23,607 bases of DNA from a virus. Positions within the stretch are counted from its first letter, which is position 1; each line of letters begins with the position of its first letter. The stretch is taken from IMG/VR virus record IMGVR_UViG_3300047496_000434, positions 1 through 23,607 of that record. The stretch is one strand, 5' to 3'. Below are positions 7,704 through 15,422 of this stretch, piece after piece. The notes under the pieces are model-generated. The model was given only the letters and a program-made list of their open reading frames with translations. It made no database searches and was not told the DNA's origin. The position numbers were made by a program, and so were the translations under genes.

Positions 7704-9275
7704 ATGCCGGTATATTTGCAAGGCAACCTGAACACGACGGGGCTGGTTGTACCTGATCTGTACGTGCAAATCGTGGCGCCGCAGAATTTGCTGCTAAACG
7801 GCGTTCCTACCAACCTTATCGGTATCGTCGGCAGCGCTAGCTGGGGGCCTGTGAACCAGCCGGTGATCGTTGGGACAATGGCTGATTACGCCGCCAACTT
7901 TGGGCCCATTGTGGTCCGTAAGTTTGATATGGGCACAAATGCGGCTACGGCCATCCAACAGGGTGCGACAGGTTTTCGTTGCGTCCGCGTGGCAGATGGA
8001 TCGCAAACCGCGGCCAGCTTTGCAATCAACACCTTGAACGGAGCCTATTCGGCACTATTTACGGCGCAATACACCGGGGCTGTCGGCAACAGCATGACCC
8101 TGTCGATCTCGGCCGGATCGGCTCCCGGGACCTGGGCCTTTACGGTGATGTTACCAGGGCAGTTACCCGAGAAGTTCGACAACCTGGCAGCACCAACGCC
8201 GGCGCAGTTCTGGCAGAACCTGGTTAGCGCAGTAAATCTTGGTCAAGGTCCGTTTCGTGGCCCCTCGCAGCTTGTGGTCGCAACGATCGGGACATCGACT
8301 TCGGTGCCGCCAGCCCTGCTTGCGCCACAGCCGTTGATCGGCGGGACCGACGGTGCAGCGGCCTTGTCGGCTACTCTGCTCGTTGGTCAGGACACGGTGC
8401 CGCGCACTGGCATGTATGCGCTGCGTGCTCAGGGATGCAGTATTGGGTTGCTGTCTGATGCCGATGACCCCACGCAATGGGCTGCGCAGGCGACTTTCGG
8501 CAGCAGTGAGGGCCTGTACATGATCCTGACGGGGCCCGCGGGCGACAATATCGCCAATGCGGTGACGGTTATGCAGCAGGTGGGATTGAATTCATTCTCG
8601 GCCAAGCTGATGTTTGGCGACTGGATATTCTGGTCTGATCAAGTCAATGGCATGATCCGGCTCACCTCCCCGCAAGGGTTCGTAGCCGGCCGGCTGGCCA
8701 ATCTTTCGCCGCAGCAATCGAGCCTCAACAAGCCATTGAATAATGTTATTGGAACTCAACGATCAGGTACGCCCGGCAGCGGCCAATCCGCCACCTATAG
8801 CGAAGCTGAGCTGCAGGCACTTTTCAGTAACGGCATCGATGTCATTTCTAGTCCTCAACCTGGTGGCACCTATTGGGGTGTCCGGTGCGGGCACAACACC
8901 TCCTCGAATCCTGCGACGAATGGGGACAACTACACGCGGATGACCGACTTCATCGCCGCGACGCTGGCCGCCGGCATGGGCCAGTTTGTCGGCCAAGTCA
9001 TCAACGCCGGCTTGTTCAAGCGCATCCAGTCAACGCAGCTAAGTTTCTTAAACGCTCTGCTCCAACAGGGCATTTTGGGTAGTATTGACGGATCACTCCC
9101 GTTCGCCGTAATTTGCGATATTAGCAACAATCCCCCAAGCCGCACTGGCTTGGGGTATGTTCAAAGCGATGCACAAGTGCAATTTCAGGGTATTAACGAG
9201 AAGTTCATCGTGAACGTTGAGGGTGGGCAAACTGTCATCGTCCAGCGGCAAATTCTGCCTGGCGCAGGAAGTTGA
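7704..9275 (+). CDS. Contractile tail sheath protein
   Basis: The sheath subunit polymerises around the tail tube and contracts to drive the tube through the cell envelope. The 523-residue length is normal for sheath proteins. The N-terminus (PDLYVQIVAPQN, then LIGIVGSASWGPVNQPVIVG at about 37-56) matches the sheath opening, where a strand and loop lead into 'GIVG.A.WGP.n.p'. The C-terminal half has the conserved core domain: a loop region (TTYWGVRCGHNT-like, about 390-400), then TRMTDFIAATLAAGMGQFVG, and final strands that donate to the neighbouring subunit in the sheath mesh. The ATG at 7704 has GGAGG at 7692-7696. The tube gene follows after a 141-base gap, the usual sheath-tube order. High confidence. 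Confidence 0.95.
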   Translation: MPVYLQGNLNTTGLVVPDLYVQIVAPQNLLLNGVPTNLIGIVGSASWGPVNQPVIVGTMADYAANFGPIVVRKFDMGTNAATAIQQGATGFRCVRVADGSQTAASFAINTLNGAYSALFTAQYTGAVGNSMTLSISAGSAPGTWAFTVMLPGQLPEKFDNLAAPTPAQFWQNLVSAVNLGQGPFRGPSQLVVATIGTSTSVPPALLAPQPLIGGTDGAAALSATLLVGQDTVPRTGMYALRAQGCSIGLLSDADDPTQWAAQATFGSSEGLYMILTGPAGDNIANAVTVMQQVGLNSFSAKLMFGDWIFWSDQVNGMIRLTSPQGFVAGRLANLSPQQSSLNKPLNNVIGTQRSGTPGSGQSATYSEAELQALFSNGIDVISSPQPGGTYWGVRCGHNTSSNPATNGDNYTRMTDFIAATLAAGMGQFVGQVINAGLFKRIQSTQLSFLNALLQQGILGSIDGSLPFAVICDISNNPPSRTGLGYVQSDAQVQFQGINEKFIVNVEGGQTVIVQRQILPGAGS

Positions 9276-9416
9276 AGCACGCATTGCTCCTGACCCCACC
9301 TGTCCCGACGAATGCATAACAGCCGGCGCATTTTGCTCCACGGCGTAGCGCTTTGGGGTACCACTAACTAATGTCGGATCCATATCGTATCATGCGGTCG
9401 CGGAGGCTCGATTAAC

Positions 9417-9845
9417 ATGCCACTTAACTCATTCTCGATCGGCCGGGATTGCCAGCTCGTTTTGATGGGTCCCTTTGGACGTGTCGATCTAACCTATGTG
9501 ACGGGCTTCGAGAGCCGCCAGATTACTCATTCGGTCCGGCTTGATAGATTGGATGGTGTACCCATGGGTGCCGAATTGCCTAAGGGATGGGAGGGCAGCT
9601 TTGAGGTCGAGCGTGGGACCAGCGCGGTAGATGATTTCTTTGCTACCACCGAAAATGCATTCTTCAACCAGGGCTCGCTGCCGGCGGGCGTCGTTTACCA
9701 ATACATCGCCGAAGTAGATGGTTCTGTATCGACATATCAATATGTCGGCGTTGTCTTCAAGCTGGCGAACTCCGGCACTTGGCGGGGCGATGCGAGCGTG
9801 CGCCAAAAACTTGAATTCTATGCAACACAGAGGCAACGGCTGTGA
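9417..9845 (+). CDS. Tail tube protein
   Basis: A 142-residue protein directly after the sheath gene, the normal place and size for the contractile tail tube subunit. Its rings stack to form the DNA conduit inside the sheath. The sequence is beta-rich, with a turn-rich central part (LPKGWEGSFEVERGTSAVDDFF, about 55-76) and alternating hydrophobic strands near the end (VGVVFKLANSGTWRG), as expected for the tube beta-sandwich that lines the lumen. It resembles Mu gpM-type tubes. CGGAGG at 9401-9406 lies ten bases before the ATG. Its stop overlaps the GTG of the next gene by four bases (GTGA), a sign of coupling with the tail chaperone. No oddities seen. Confidence 0.9.
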   Translation: MPLNSFSIGRDCQLVLMGPFGRVDLTYVTGFESRQITHSVRLDRLDGVPMGAELPKGWEGSFEVERGTSAVDDFFATTENAFFNQGSLPAGVVYQYIAEVDGSVSTYQYVGVVFKLANSGTWRGDASVRQKLEFYATQRQRL

Positions 9846-10189
9846 CCGAGACACCGAGCGCGCGTTTGATCGCGGCTGCACAGCAGGTGGCATTCGTGCA
9901 CGATAAGATTGGCCGTATCTTAGGCTTGCGCCAGTTAACGGCGCTAGACCGGCTCAGGCTGTTTAAGGTTCTTGGTGCCGAGCTTTCACTGAATCCGGCA
10001 TATCTTGGTGTTGCAACATTGGCCTATTCTGTACAGGTCATTGACGATGTGCCGGTGCCGCCCCCCGTCACTGAGGCCGCGCTGGAGGGACTTGTTCATC
10101 GGTTGGGCGATGCCGGGCTCTCGGCAATTGCCGACGCGCTAACGGTTGCTGTAACGACTGATACGGAGCATGAAAACACGGGAAACTGA
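9842..10189 (+). CDS. Tail assembly chaperone, short (zero-frame) product
   Basis: This 115-residue protein is the short form of the tail assembly chaperone (analogue of P2 gpE, lambda gpG). Such chaperones coat the tape measure and bring tube subunits to it. It starts at GTG overlapping the tube stop. The sequence is mainly helical: residues 20-50 (HDKIGRILGLRQLTALDRLR, LFKVLGAEL), and a helical C-terminal segment ending EHENTGN. The -1 slippery site GGGAAAC sits in its last codons, immediately before the TGA, so a fraction of ribosomes will read on into a second frame. Its place between tube and tape-measure candidate is the standard one. The family is inferred from position and the frameshift signal, which is very specific to this gene. 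Confidence 0.85.
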   Translation: MTETPSARLIAAAQQVAFVHDKIGRILGLRQLTALDRLRLFKVLGAELSLNPAYLGVATLAYSVQVIDDVPVPPPVTEAALEGLVHRLGDAGLSAIADALTVAVTTDTEHENTGN

Positions 10190-10356
10190 GTAGGCACCCT
10201 GATCTAACCGACTGCCTCTACCTGGTCAGGAACGGGGTGCCCTTCGATGTCGCATTTTGCTTGCCACCTAACGATAGGTTGGCGTGGATGGTCGCCATCG
10301 CACGATTTGACGGCTTCGATTTTGATTTCGAACGATCACAATGGATAGAGACGTAG
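9842..10356 (+). CDS. Tail assembly chaperone, frameshifted extended product (E-E' fusion)
   Basis: The extended product reads the zero frame through the AAC codon at 10184-10186, slips back one base and continues CTG AGT AGG at 10186 onward to TAG at 10354-10356. That gives 115 + 56 = 171 residues. The 56-residue extension begins LSRHPDLTDCLYLVRNGVPF and includes VAFCLPPNDRLAWMVAIAR, a WM-rich helix and FDFERSQW near the end. This acidic/aromatic tail (NGVPFD, RLAW, FDFE..W) looks like the second part of tail chaperones in alphaproteobacterial phages. The short form alone would lack it. The ratio of the two forms is normally set by frameshift efficiency and is needed for correct tail length. 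The ORF has no good start codon of its own, which supports expression by frameshift. Confidence 0.8.
10180..10186 (+). promoter_or_regulatory. -1 ribosomal frameshift slippery heptamer
   Basis: GGGAAAC at 10180-10186 is in the required phase (G GGA AAC in the zero frame) and is followed at once by TGA. Both tRNAs can re-pair one base back (GGG, AAA). This is the X XXY YYZ form used in lambda G/GT (GGGAAAG). Confidence 0.85.
10193..10241 (+). promoter_or_regulatory. Frameshift-stimulating stem-loop
   Basis: Lower stem: GGCACCC at 10193-10199 pairs with GGGTGCC at 10235-10241 (7 bp). Upper stem: TGATC at 10200-10204 pairs with GGTCA at 10224-10228 including one G-U pair. A small bulge (10229-10234) separates them on the 3' side; C10199 could alternatively pair with G10229. 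The stem starts six bases after the heptamer, the usual spacing for a stimulatory structure. Confidence 0.7.
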
Positions 10357-10405
10357 GCATTTTAGCCGCTCGTGAATGCAGACAAGCATCGGGAGATCAT
10401 GATTG

Positions 10406-11548
10406 ATGGGCGAACGCTTCCTTGAAGCAACCGGGCAAGCCGCGGCATGGCTCACGAACGCACTTATAATTGGTCGCCGCGACCTTGGCATGGCGCATGT
10501 CAAACTCGTTGCGCCCTACGCTGCAGCTCTGTCAACGCGCCGCGTTGGCGGTGGGAGCATCGCGGGCGGAAGCGCCGCCCAACGCCCCAACCGCGCCTTG
10601 TCGCTGCATGGATCGCGTGGCAACGCTCTCGGCGCAGGGTCGATCAACGAACATACGTTGTACAGTGGGGAGAATTTCCGCGGCCTTACAGCACGAGGCG
10701 ACCAGCCCTATGCCGCTGCCGGCCAGATTTCGATCCGCGATCGGGGCACGCTCAAAGCAAGCCGCCCGACGCCGCATGGCAGCACCTCGGCTGCCGGCCT
10801 GCGTGACACACCGCTATCTCCGTCGGTTCAATCAGCTGCCGCAGGTGGTGCGGTAGCCGCCTTTGGCCTCGCCCAGCGACCGAATTGGGTTGAAGTTTTG
10901 GGCAAATCGCTCCCTAAGGGCAACCCAGGAAGCGGCGTGCAGAGTGCGCAACCTCGACGTGTAACGATAACGATGCAAGACGCAGCCATTTCCTCCCCAA
11001 CCAGGCGTCCTGCGACCTCCTCACTGCAACGCGTTGACAATTCGGCGCTGGATCCAACAACGAGTGAGGCCACAGTTGGTGGCCGCCGGGATGTTCCGCT
11101 GGCTGATGACCTCACTGCTAAGCACGTTCAGCCGAGAAGCATTGTGCAGCTTCCGGTTGCGGCAGGGAACAGCGCCGCCAGCACCCAATATCCGGGTGCG
11201 GGGCGCAGGCTCGCTCCGCCGGGTCGCGCCCCGGTCGCACAAATACAACAGTCTGCGGTCCGGCAAGGACACGACGTTCAGCTGCCCGCGCCGTTGGCAT
11301 CGGGCGCCGTTTCTTCTGGTTTGCAGATGGGCGCGACGGCAACAGCAGGAGCACCGGAGGGCCCCGGCGCGTCAGTATCGACGGAGCGCCAGACGCCAAC
11401 CGAAGGTGACGTCTATCTTGATGGGACACTCGTTGGGCGTTGGATGGCACGGACGCTGGGACGGGCGGCCGGCAGGCCGGCCAGCGGCGGAACCGCATTC
11501 GATGCGACACGAAATAGGCTTCCATCAGGCACCATGATTGGAGCCTGA
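10406..11548 (+). CDS. Candidate tape measure protein, short and low-complexity
   Basis: The gene is in the tape-measure position, after the tail chaperone and before baseplate genes. The ATG at 10406 has GGGAG at 10391-10395; a TTG at 10403 in the same frame is also possible. The 380-residue product is rich in Gly, Ala, Ser, Pro, Arg and Gln, with no convincing coiled coil, no transmembrane segment and no peptidase or lysozyme domain, unlike typical tape measures. Only its last 55 residues look conserved: GDVYLDGTLVGRWMARTLGR, then the 'A.GRP..G...FD' ending, which I recognise as the C-terminal pattern of tape-measure or tail proteins in this phage group. All three + frames are partly open here because of base composition, but only this one spans the whole gap between the chaperone and the next gene. 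If it is the tape measure, the tail is short. Role inferred from position and C-terminus. Confidence 0.6.
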   Translation: MGERFLEATGQAAAWLTNALIIGRRDLGMAHVKLVAPYAAALSTRRVGGGSIAGGSAAQRPNRALSLHGSRGNALGAGSINEHTLYSGENFRGLTARGDQPYAAAGQISIRDRGTLKASRPTPHGSTSAAGLRDTPLSPSVQSAAAGGAVAAFGLAQRPNWVEVLGKSLPKGNPGSGVQSAQPRRVTITMQDAAISSPTRRPATSSLQRVDNSALDPTTSEATVGGRRDVPLADDLTAKHVQPRSIVQLPVAAGNSAASTQYPGAGRRLAPPGRAPVAQIQQSAVRQGHDVQLPAPLASGAVSSGLQMGATATAGAPEGPGASVSTERQTPTEGDVYLDGTLVGRWMARTLGRAAGRPASGGTAFDATRNRLPSGTMIGA

Positions 11549-11551
11549 CGA

Positions 11552-12223
11552 ATGGGATTAACGCTCGGCGAGATATTGTTCACGGACTTCGAGGTTCCGG
11601 CGTCGATCACCTTTGGTGGTGATCAGACCGTGGCGCTACACCGGTTGCAAAGCGGCGCCCGGGTGATTGACACGTTGGGTCCGAACGATGCTGATATACG
11701 ATGGAGCGGCGTCATTTCGGGTGCAGATGCGGGCCTCCGCGCTCAAATGCTCGATCAATTACGCATAACAGGAACGGCGGCCAGTCTCACGTGGGACACC
11801 TTTTACTTTACAGTCATCATTACCGAGCTCCACTTTTCATTCAACAATAGCTGGTGGATCCCTTACAAGATCCGCTGCATTGTGGCAGATGACCCCAGCA
11901 TTGAAACCAGCACTAGTGCAATCTCAGTGCTGGCGGCGGTGACTGCTGACCTCGTAAGTGCGAGCGCCTACACGGACGCATCGGCAGCATTAGCCGCCGT
12001 AAATGTGGCTGGGGCCGCTGGAGCAGGTAATGCGGCCTACGCGACCGCCAGTACTGCGATTACTGCTTTGTATCAACGTACGTCGGCCTCACTGCAGTCC
12101 TTCAATTCATTTTCCGGAGCCGATGTTGCGGCGCTTGCGGCCTCTGCTGGCGCCATCGCGGCGCTGGCTGTCGCTCGCGGCTATATCGGCCGAGCCGCGA
12201 TCAACTATACGCAAACAGGATAG
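11552..12223 (+). CDS. gpU-like tail/baseplate protein
   Basis: This 223-residue product opens the baseplate gene block, with GGAG at 11540-11543 before its ATG. Residues 1-110 are beta-rich, with the pattern 'VIDTLGPNDADIRWSGVISG' then 'TWDTFYFTVIITELHFSF' and 'WIPYKIRCIV'. This matches P2 gpU / XkdP-like proteins that sit next to the LysM-like baseplate protein. Residues about 125-223 are very rich in Ala and Ser and predicted helical (SASAYTDASAALAAVNVAGA), probably an extension that packs against the hub. The next gene (LysM-like) begins two bases after the stop. The assignment is by domain pattern and order; the helical tail is of unknown use. Confidence 0.7.
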   Translation: MGLTLGEILFTDFEVPASITFGGDQTVALHRLQSGARVIDTLGPNDADIRWSGVISGADAGLRAQMLDQLRITGTAASLTWDTFYFTVIITELHFSFNNSWWIPYKIRCIVADDPSIETSTSAISVLAAVTADLVSASAYTDASAALAAVNVAGAAGAGNAAYATASTAITALYQRTSASLQSFNSFSGADVAALAASAGAIAALAVARGYIGRAAINYTQTG

Positions 12224-12225
12224 CG

Positions 12226-12411
12226 ATGCAGACCATAACGGTGACCGGCGGGAACCTATTTGATATTGCTAACAGATTTCTTGGCGACGCTACCGCATGG
12301 ACTACCATTGCGAGCGCTAATAAACTTACCGACCCTTGGCTCAACGGTGTTGCAACACTTGTAATCCCAACACCATCAAACGGATCGGTCATGGCAATTG
12401 TCAAGCAATGA
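12226..12411 (+). CDS. LysM-like (gpX-like) baseplate protein
   Basis: A 61-residue protein whose sequence is essentially one LysM-type motif: NLFDIANRFLGDATAW at residues 10-25, then a helix (TTIASANKLTDP) and a closing strand (GVATLVIPTP). P2 gpX and similar small proteins with this fold bind the tube-hub region of contractile tails. It lies between the gpU-like and gpD-like genes, the usual order. The next gene's TTG start falls inside its last codons (14-base overlap), implying coupling. Being so short, it has no other domain. The fold call is good. Confidence 0.85.
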   Translation: MQTITVTGGNLFDIANRFLGDATAWTTIASANKLTDPWLNGVATLVIPTPSNGSVMAIVKQ

Positions 12412-13408
12412 ACTTCGCCAGCCAAAACTATGCGTGACAGCCGACGGAATAGAATTGGCCGGCGTTTATGAGGCGGAAATACAATCGCACGCGTTTCTTG
12501 GTGCTGATCGCTTTAGCTTCGGTGCGTCATTAGGCGTGAATGAGGCAGTTGCGTACACCCGGGTCCCGTTACGAATAGAAATTACCATAGAATTGGAAGG
12601 CGCAATTTCCAAGCTGCTGACCGGACAGGCCGACAGAATTGATATCGATCCTGTACATAATGTTGTGCAGGTTGGTGGGCGCGACCTTACCGCCCAGATG
12701 ATAGGCGCACAGACGCGCGAAAGTTTTGACAATAAAACCTCGAGCGAGGTGGCGACATTGCTCGCAAACCGGCACGGGCTGACGGCAGCGGTTTCGGCTA
12801 CGTCTGCGCTCATTGGCCGTTATTACCAAAACTCGTATACCCGGACCGCCGTTAGCCAGCATGGCCGCGTCACCACCGAATGGGATCTTCTATGCTGGCT
12901 CGCTCAGCAAGAGGGATACGACGTTTGGGTTGATGGCACAACATTATGGTTTCAACCGACTGCACCGACAGCAGCACCGATCTCTCTTACGCCGGCGGAT
13001 TGCATTCATATGCAGCTGTCGCGCGACATGGACATCGCAAATGGCTTCAAAGTAGAGGTGAGAAGTTGGAACTGCGCCATGCAGCAACTAATCAGCGAGA
13101 CCGCCAGCTATCAATTAACTGCCGGCGCTTCTGCCAATATGATTACCTTGCGGCCGAACCTGTCGAGTGATGCCGCCAGGCAGCTGGCGCAACGCATCGC
13201 CGGCCAACTAGGCAACCACGAGCGCCAGGTCACATACGAAGTGCCGATAGACCTAACGACAACCGTACGGTCACTGCTGCAACTCTCAGCCACCAACACT
13301 GACTTCGATGGAGCGTACGTAGTTTCTGAGGTGATGCGAACTTTTTCATATCGCACCGGTTTTAGCCAGCGTGTCATTGCGAGGCAATTTACATGGACGA
13401 ATTCCTGA
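12398..13408 (+). CDS. gpD-like baseplate hub protein
   Basis: The 336-residue protein is a baseplate hub subunit (P2 gpD / Mu gpP / T4 gp27-like), which joins the tail tube to the central spike. It lies directly before the spike gene, as in P2-type tails. Residues 1-100 have beta-rich gp27-type character (AYTRVPLRIEITIELEG, VVQVGGRDLTAQMIG). The region TTEWDLLCWLAQQEGYDVWV at about 158-177 is a well-known hub motif. The C-terminal part ends with a barrel-like stretch (ATNTDFDGAYVVSEVMRTFS). It begins at TTG, overlapping the LysM gene by 14 bases with no strong ribosome-binding site; a GTG at 12434 is the next option. It overlaps the spike gene start by 16 bases. Confidence 0.8.
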   Translation: MSSNELRQPKLCVTADGIELAGVYEAEIQSHAFLGADRFSFGASLGVNEAVAYTRVPLRIEITIELEGAISKLLTGQADRIDIDPVHNVVQVGGRDLTAQMIGAQTRESFDNKTSSEVATLLANRHGLTAAVSATSALIGRYYQNSYTRTAVSQHGRVTTEWDLLCWLAQQEGYDVWVDGTTLWFQPTAPTAAPISLTPADCIHMQLSRDMDIANGFKVEVRSWNCAMQQLISETASYQLTAGASANMITLRPNLSSDAARQLAQRIAGQLGNHERQVTYEVPIDLTTTVRSLLQLSATNTDFDGAYVVSEVMRTFSYRTGFSQRVIARQFTWTNS

Positions 13409-13917
13409 ATCTCGTCAAAGGCCAGGCCACTCAGTTGGATCAAGCCTGGGCACAACCGCGCGTCGCGGTTGTCAGTTCTTGCGATGCCGCGACCTACACT
13501 GTGCGGGTGCTCATTCAACCCGAGGGAGTACTGTCCGGCTGGATTCCCGTAACAACGAACTGGGTGGGTAGCGGCTGGGGCCTTGCATGTTTGCCGCAGC
13601 CTGGTGACCAAGTTGTCGTTGTTTACCAGGAAGGAGACGCCGAACAGGGTATCGTCGTCGGCCGCCTCTGGTCAAATAATGTTCCTGCGCCGATTGCGCC
13701 GGTCGGTGAGTTGTGGTTGGTGCATGCCACCGGATCAACAATCCAACTAAAAAACGATGGTTCAATTCACACCCAAGGGTTGACATGGTTCCACCAGGGC
13801 GATCTGGCGGTGACAGGTAACATTTCCGACTACCATGGGTCTCTAGATGCCCTTAGAAATCACTACAATATACATGAACATCCGCCTGCCACCTCGCCAC
13901 CTGTGCCAATCGATTAA
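13393..13917 (+). CDS. gpV-like baseplate spike protein
   Basis: The trimeric central spike that pierces the host envelope. The 174-residue protein has an N-terminal OB-fold-like domain at about 20-95 (RVAVVSSCDAATYTVRVLIQ, PQPGDQVVVVYQEGDAEQG, GIVVGRLW), then a short beta-helix-like part (GSTIQLKNDGSIHTQG), and a C-terminal tip with NHYNIHEHPP at about 156-165. The HEH at 161-163 matches the His-x-His that binds iron in P2 gpV/phi92-type spike tips. The terminal P/V-rich segment after it is short. Length fits gpV. Its start (13393) lies inside the gpD gene's final codons. Confidence 0.85.
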   Translation: MDEFLNLVKGQATQLDQAWAQPRVAVVSSCDAATYTVRVLIQPEGVLSGWIPVTTNWVGSGWGLACLPQPGDQVVVVYQEGDAEQGIVVGRLWSNNVPAPIAPVGELWLVHATGSTIQLKNDGSIHTQGLTWFHQGDLAVTGNISDYHGSLDALRNHYNIHEHPPATSPPVPID

Positions 13918-13921
13918 GGAG
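13916..13921 (+). promoter_or_regulatory. Ribosome-binding site for TTG start of gp25-like gene
   Basis: AAGGAG at 13916-13921 overlaps the spike stop codon region and lies eight bases before the TTG at 13930. No closer ATG is in frame near it. Confidence 0.6.
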
Positions 13922-13929
13922 TTCTCGTT

Positions 13930-14298
13930 TTGCATGACGTTGACTTGCCTTGGGCCGAGGATATTCAACCCAGTCCTACAGGGGACATATTGCTTGTGTC
14001 GAATAGCGCCCTAGGCCAGCAACGTGTGCTACGCCGGCTGCTGACGAATGAAAATGATTACGTCTGGCAACCGCTATATGGTGCCGGTCTGGGCGAATTT
14101 GTCGGCGCAGTCACAGATTCCAGGCGTATCGTTGGTAGTATACGGAAGCAGTTGTTTGAAGAGGCAGTCGTGGCGCGGCTGCCGCATCCAGTTATAGATG
14201 TTACAATAATAGACTTTGGCAGTGTATATGTCGACCTCCGGTATTGTGATGCCGCATCGATAACAACGCAATTCTTGACATTTACAGTGAACGGTTGA
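13930..14298 (+). CDS. gp25-like baseplate wedge protein
   Basis: A 122-residue baseplate protein of the T4 gp25 / P2 gpW family. These conserved lysozyme-like-fold wedge components anchor the inner sheath ring to the baseplate. Length is typical. The centre LGQQRVLRRLLTNENDYVWQ and PLYGAGLGEFVGAVTD at about 28-63 carries the family's 'P.yGtgl..fv' hallmark. C-terminal strands follow (HPVIDVTIIDFGSVYVDLRY). It starts at TTG with a well-spaced ribosome-binding site and ends one base before the gpJ gene. I see no oddity beyond the TTG start. High confidence in family. Confidence 0.9.
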   Translation: MHDVDLPWAEDIQPSPTGDILLVSNSALGQQRVLRRLLTNENDYVWQPLYGAGLGEFVGAVTDSRRIVGSIRKQLFEEAVVARLPHPVIDVTIIDFGSVYVDLRYCDAASITTQFLTFTVNG

Positions 14299-14299
14299 C

Positions 14300-15421
14300 A
14301 TGCAACTTCCAGTTCAGACTTTCTCCGCATTTGTTGAGCAAATGGCCGCAACACTGCAGGGTACTTCATCGAAGCTTATAGACCTGACCGTTGGCAGCGT
14401 GCTGCGCGCGTTACTGGAGGCGTGTGCGTCAGTCGCATTGTGGCTACAGTGGATGATCCTGCAGGTGCTGGCAGTAACACGAGCCGCAACAAGTACCGGA
14501 AGCGATCTTGATAGTTGGATGGCAGACTTTCAGTTCTATCGATTGCCGGCGTCTAATTCGGTGGGAATAGCGACATTTGGCCGTTACGCACCAGGATTAC
14601 CCGCCACCGTTCCAGTGGGATCGACTGTGCGTGTGCAGAGCGGACCGCAAACGTTTGACGTGACGGCGCAGCCAACGAACCCGACTTGGAATGGTGCCAA
14701 TGGCTATACAATCCCGGCGGGGACTACGGCTATCGACGTTCCCGTTGCGAGCAGCCTGCCTGGCGCGTCCGGCAATGTGCAGGCAGGTGCGATTGTACTT
14801 CTAGCCTCACCGATAGCAGGAGTGGATACTGTCACTAACCTACTTCCGACAGTCGGCGGGGCCGATGCCGAAAACGATGCTGCATTTCGCAATCGTTTCA
14901 CGCTTTATATTAATTCCCGCTCCTTGGCAACGGCTGTTGCAGTTGAAAATGAATTGGCTAGCCTGCGGCAAGGTTTACGCTTTAATATTTTAGAGAATCA
15001 AACATTCCTCGCTGTGGCACAACCCGGGACATTTTCCGTTATCCTAGATGACGGGACAGGAAGCCCGAGCCAGGCCCTGTTGAGCGCCGCGGCGGCAGCG
15101 GTTGATACGGTCCGCCCGATCGGGTCCACTTTTAGCGTTAATGCACCCTCTATAACGCCAGCTTCAATCGAGGTCACGATCGAGACATCCAATCCCAATA
15201 CTCTAGCGGTGGTTGCAAGCGATATACAAACAGCTATTCTTGCATGGATATCGAGCTTGCCAATCGGCGGTACGCTAGCGGTATCCAAGTTGGAGGCAAT
15301 TGCACACATGACTGATGCAAGCGTAATAAGTGTAATCAGCGCCACAATCAATGGTACAACAACGGATTTGAGTGCGCCTTCGAATAGCATAATCTCGCCG
15401 CTCTCAGTCGTGGTAGGTTGA
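14300..15421 (+). CDS. gpJ-like baseplate protein
   Basis: This 373-residue baseplate protein follows the gp25-like gene in the standard wedge order (P2 W-J-I; Mu gp46-47-48). Residues 1-60 are helical (VEQMAATLQGTSSKL, LLEACASVALWLQWM). The stretch GSDLDSWMADFQFYRLPASN at about 67-86 is a hallmark of J/gp47-type proteins, followed by strands (VGIATFGRYAPGLPATVPVG). A segment with GADAENDAAFRNRF at about 184-197 is another J-family marker ('aDaEsdeayr.R'). The C-terminal part (about 240-373) is beta-rich. It would sit at the baseplate rim carrying the fibres. ATG at 14300, TGA at 15419-15421, next ATG two bases later. Confidence 0.9.
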   Translation: MQLPVQTFSAFVEQMAATLQGTSSKLIDLTVGSVLRALLEACASVALWLQWMILQVLAVTRAATSTGSDLDSWMADFQFYRLPASNSVGIATFGRYAPGLPATVPVGSTVRVQSGPQTFDVTAQPTNPTWNGANGYTIPAGTTAIDVPVASSLPGASGNVQAGAIVLLASPIAGVDTVTNLLPTVGGADAENDAAFRNRFTLYINSRSLATAVAVENELASLRQGLRFNILENQTFLAVAQPGTFSVILDDGTGSPSQALLSAAAAAVDTVRPIGSTFSVNAPSITPASIEVTIETSNPNTLAVVASDIQTAILAWISSLPIGGTLAVSKLEAIAHMTDASVISVISATINGTTTDLSAPSNSIISPLSVVVG

Positions 15422-15422
15422 A

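Noticed and set aside
9276-9416. Possible small gene or terminator between sheath and tube
   Set aside because: Only a 19-codon ORF without ribosome-binding site is present, and I found no clear hairpin plus T-run. It looks like a leader for the tube gene.
11034-11537. 167-codon alternate + frame inside the tape-measure candidate
   Set aside because: It covers only part of the gap, lacks a ribosome-binding site, and has a composition-driven Arg/Ser-rich sequence; the 380-residue frame spans the full gap and ends in a recognisable C-terminal pattern.
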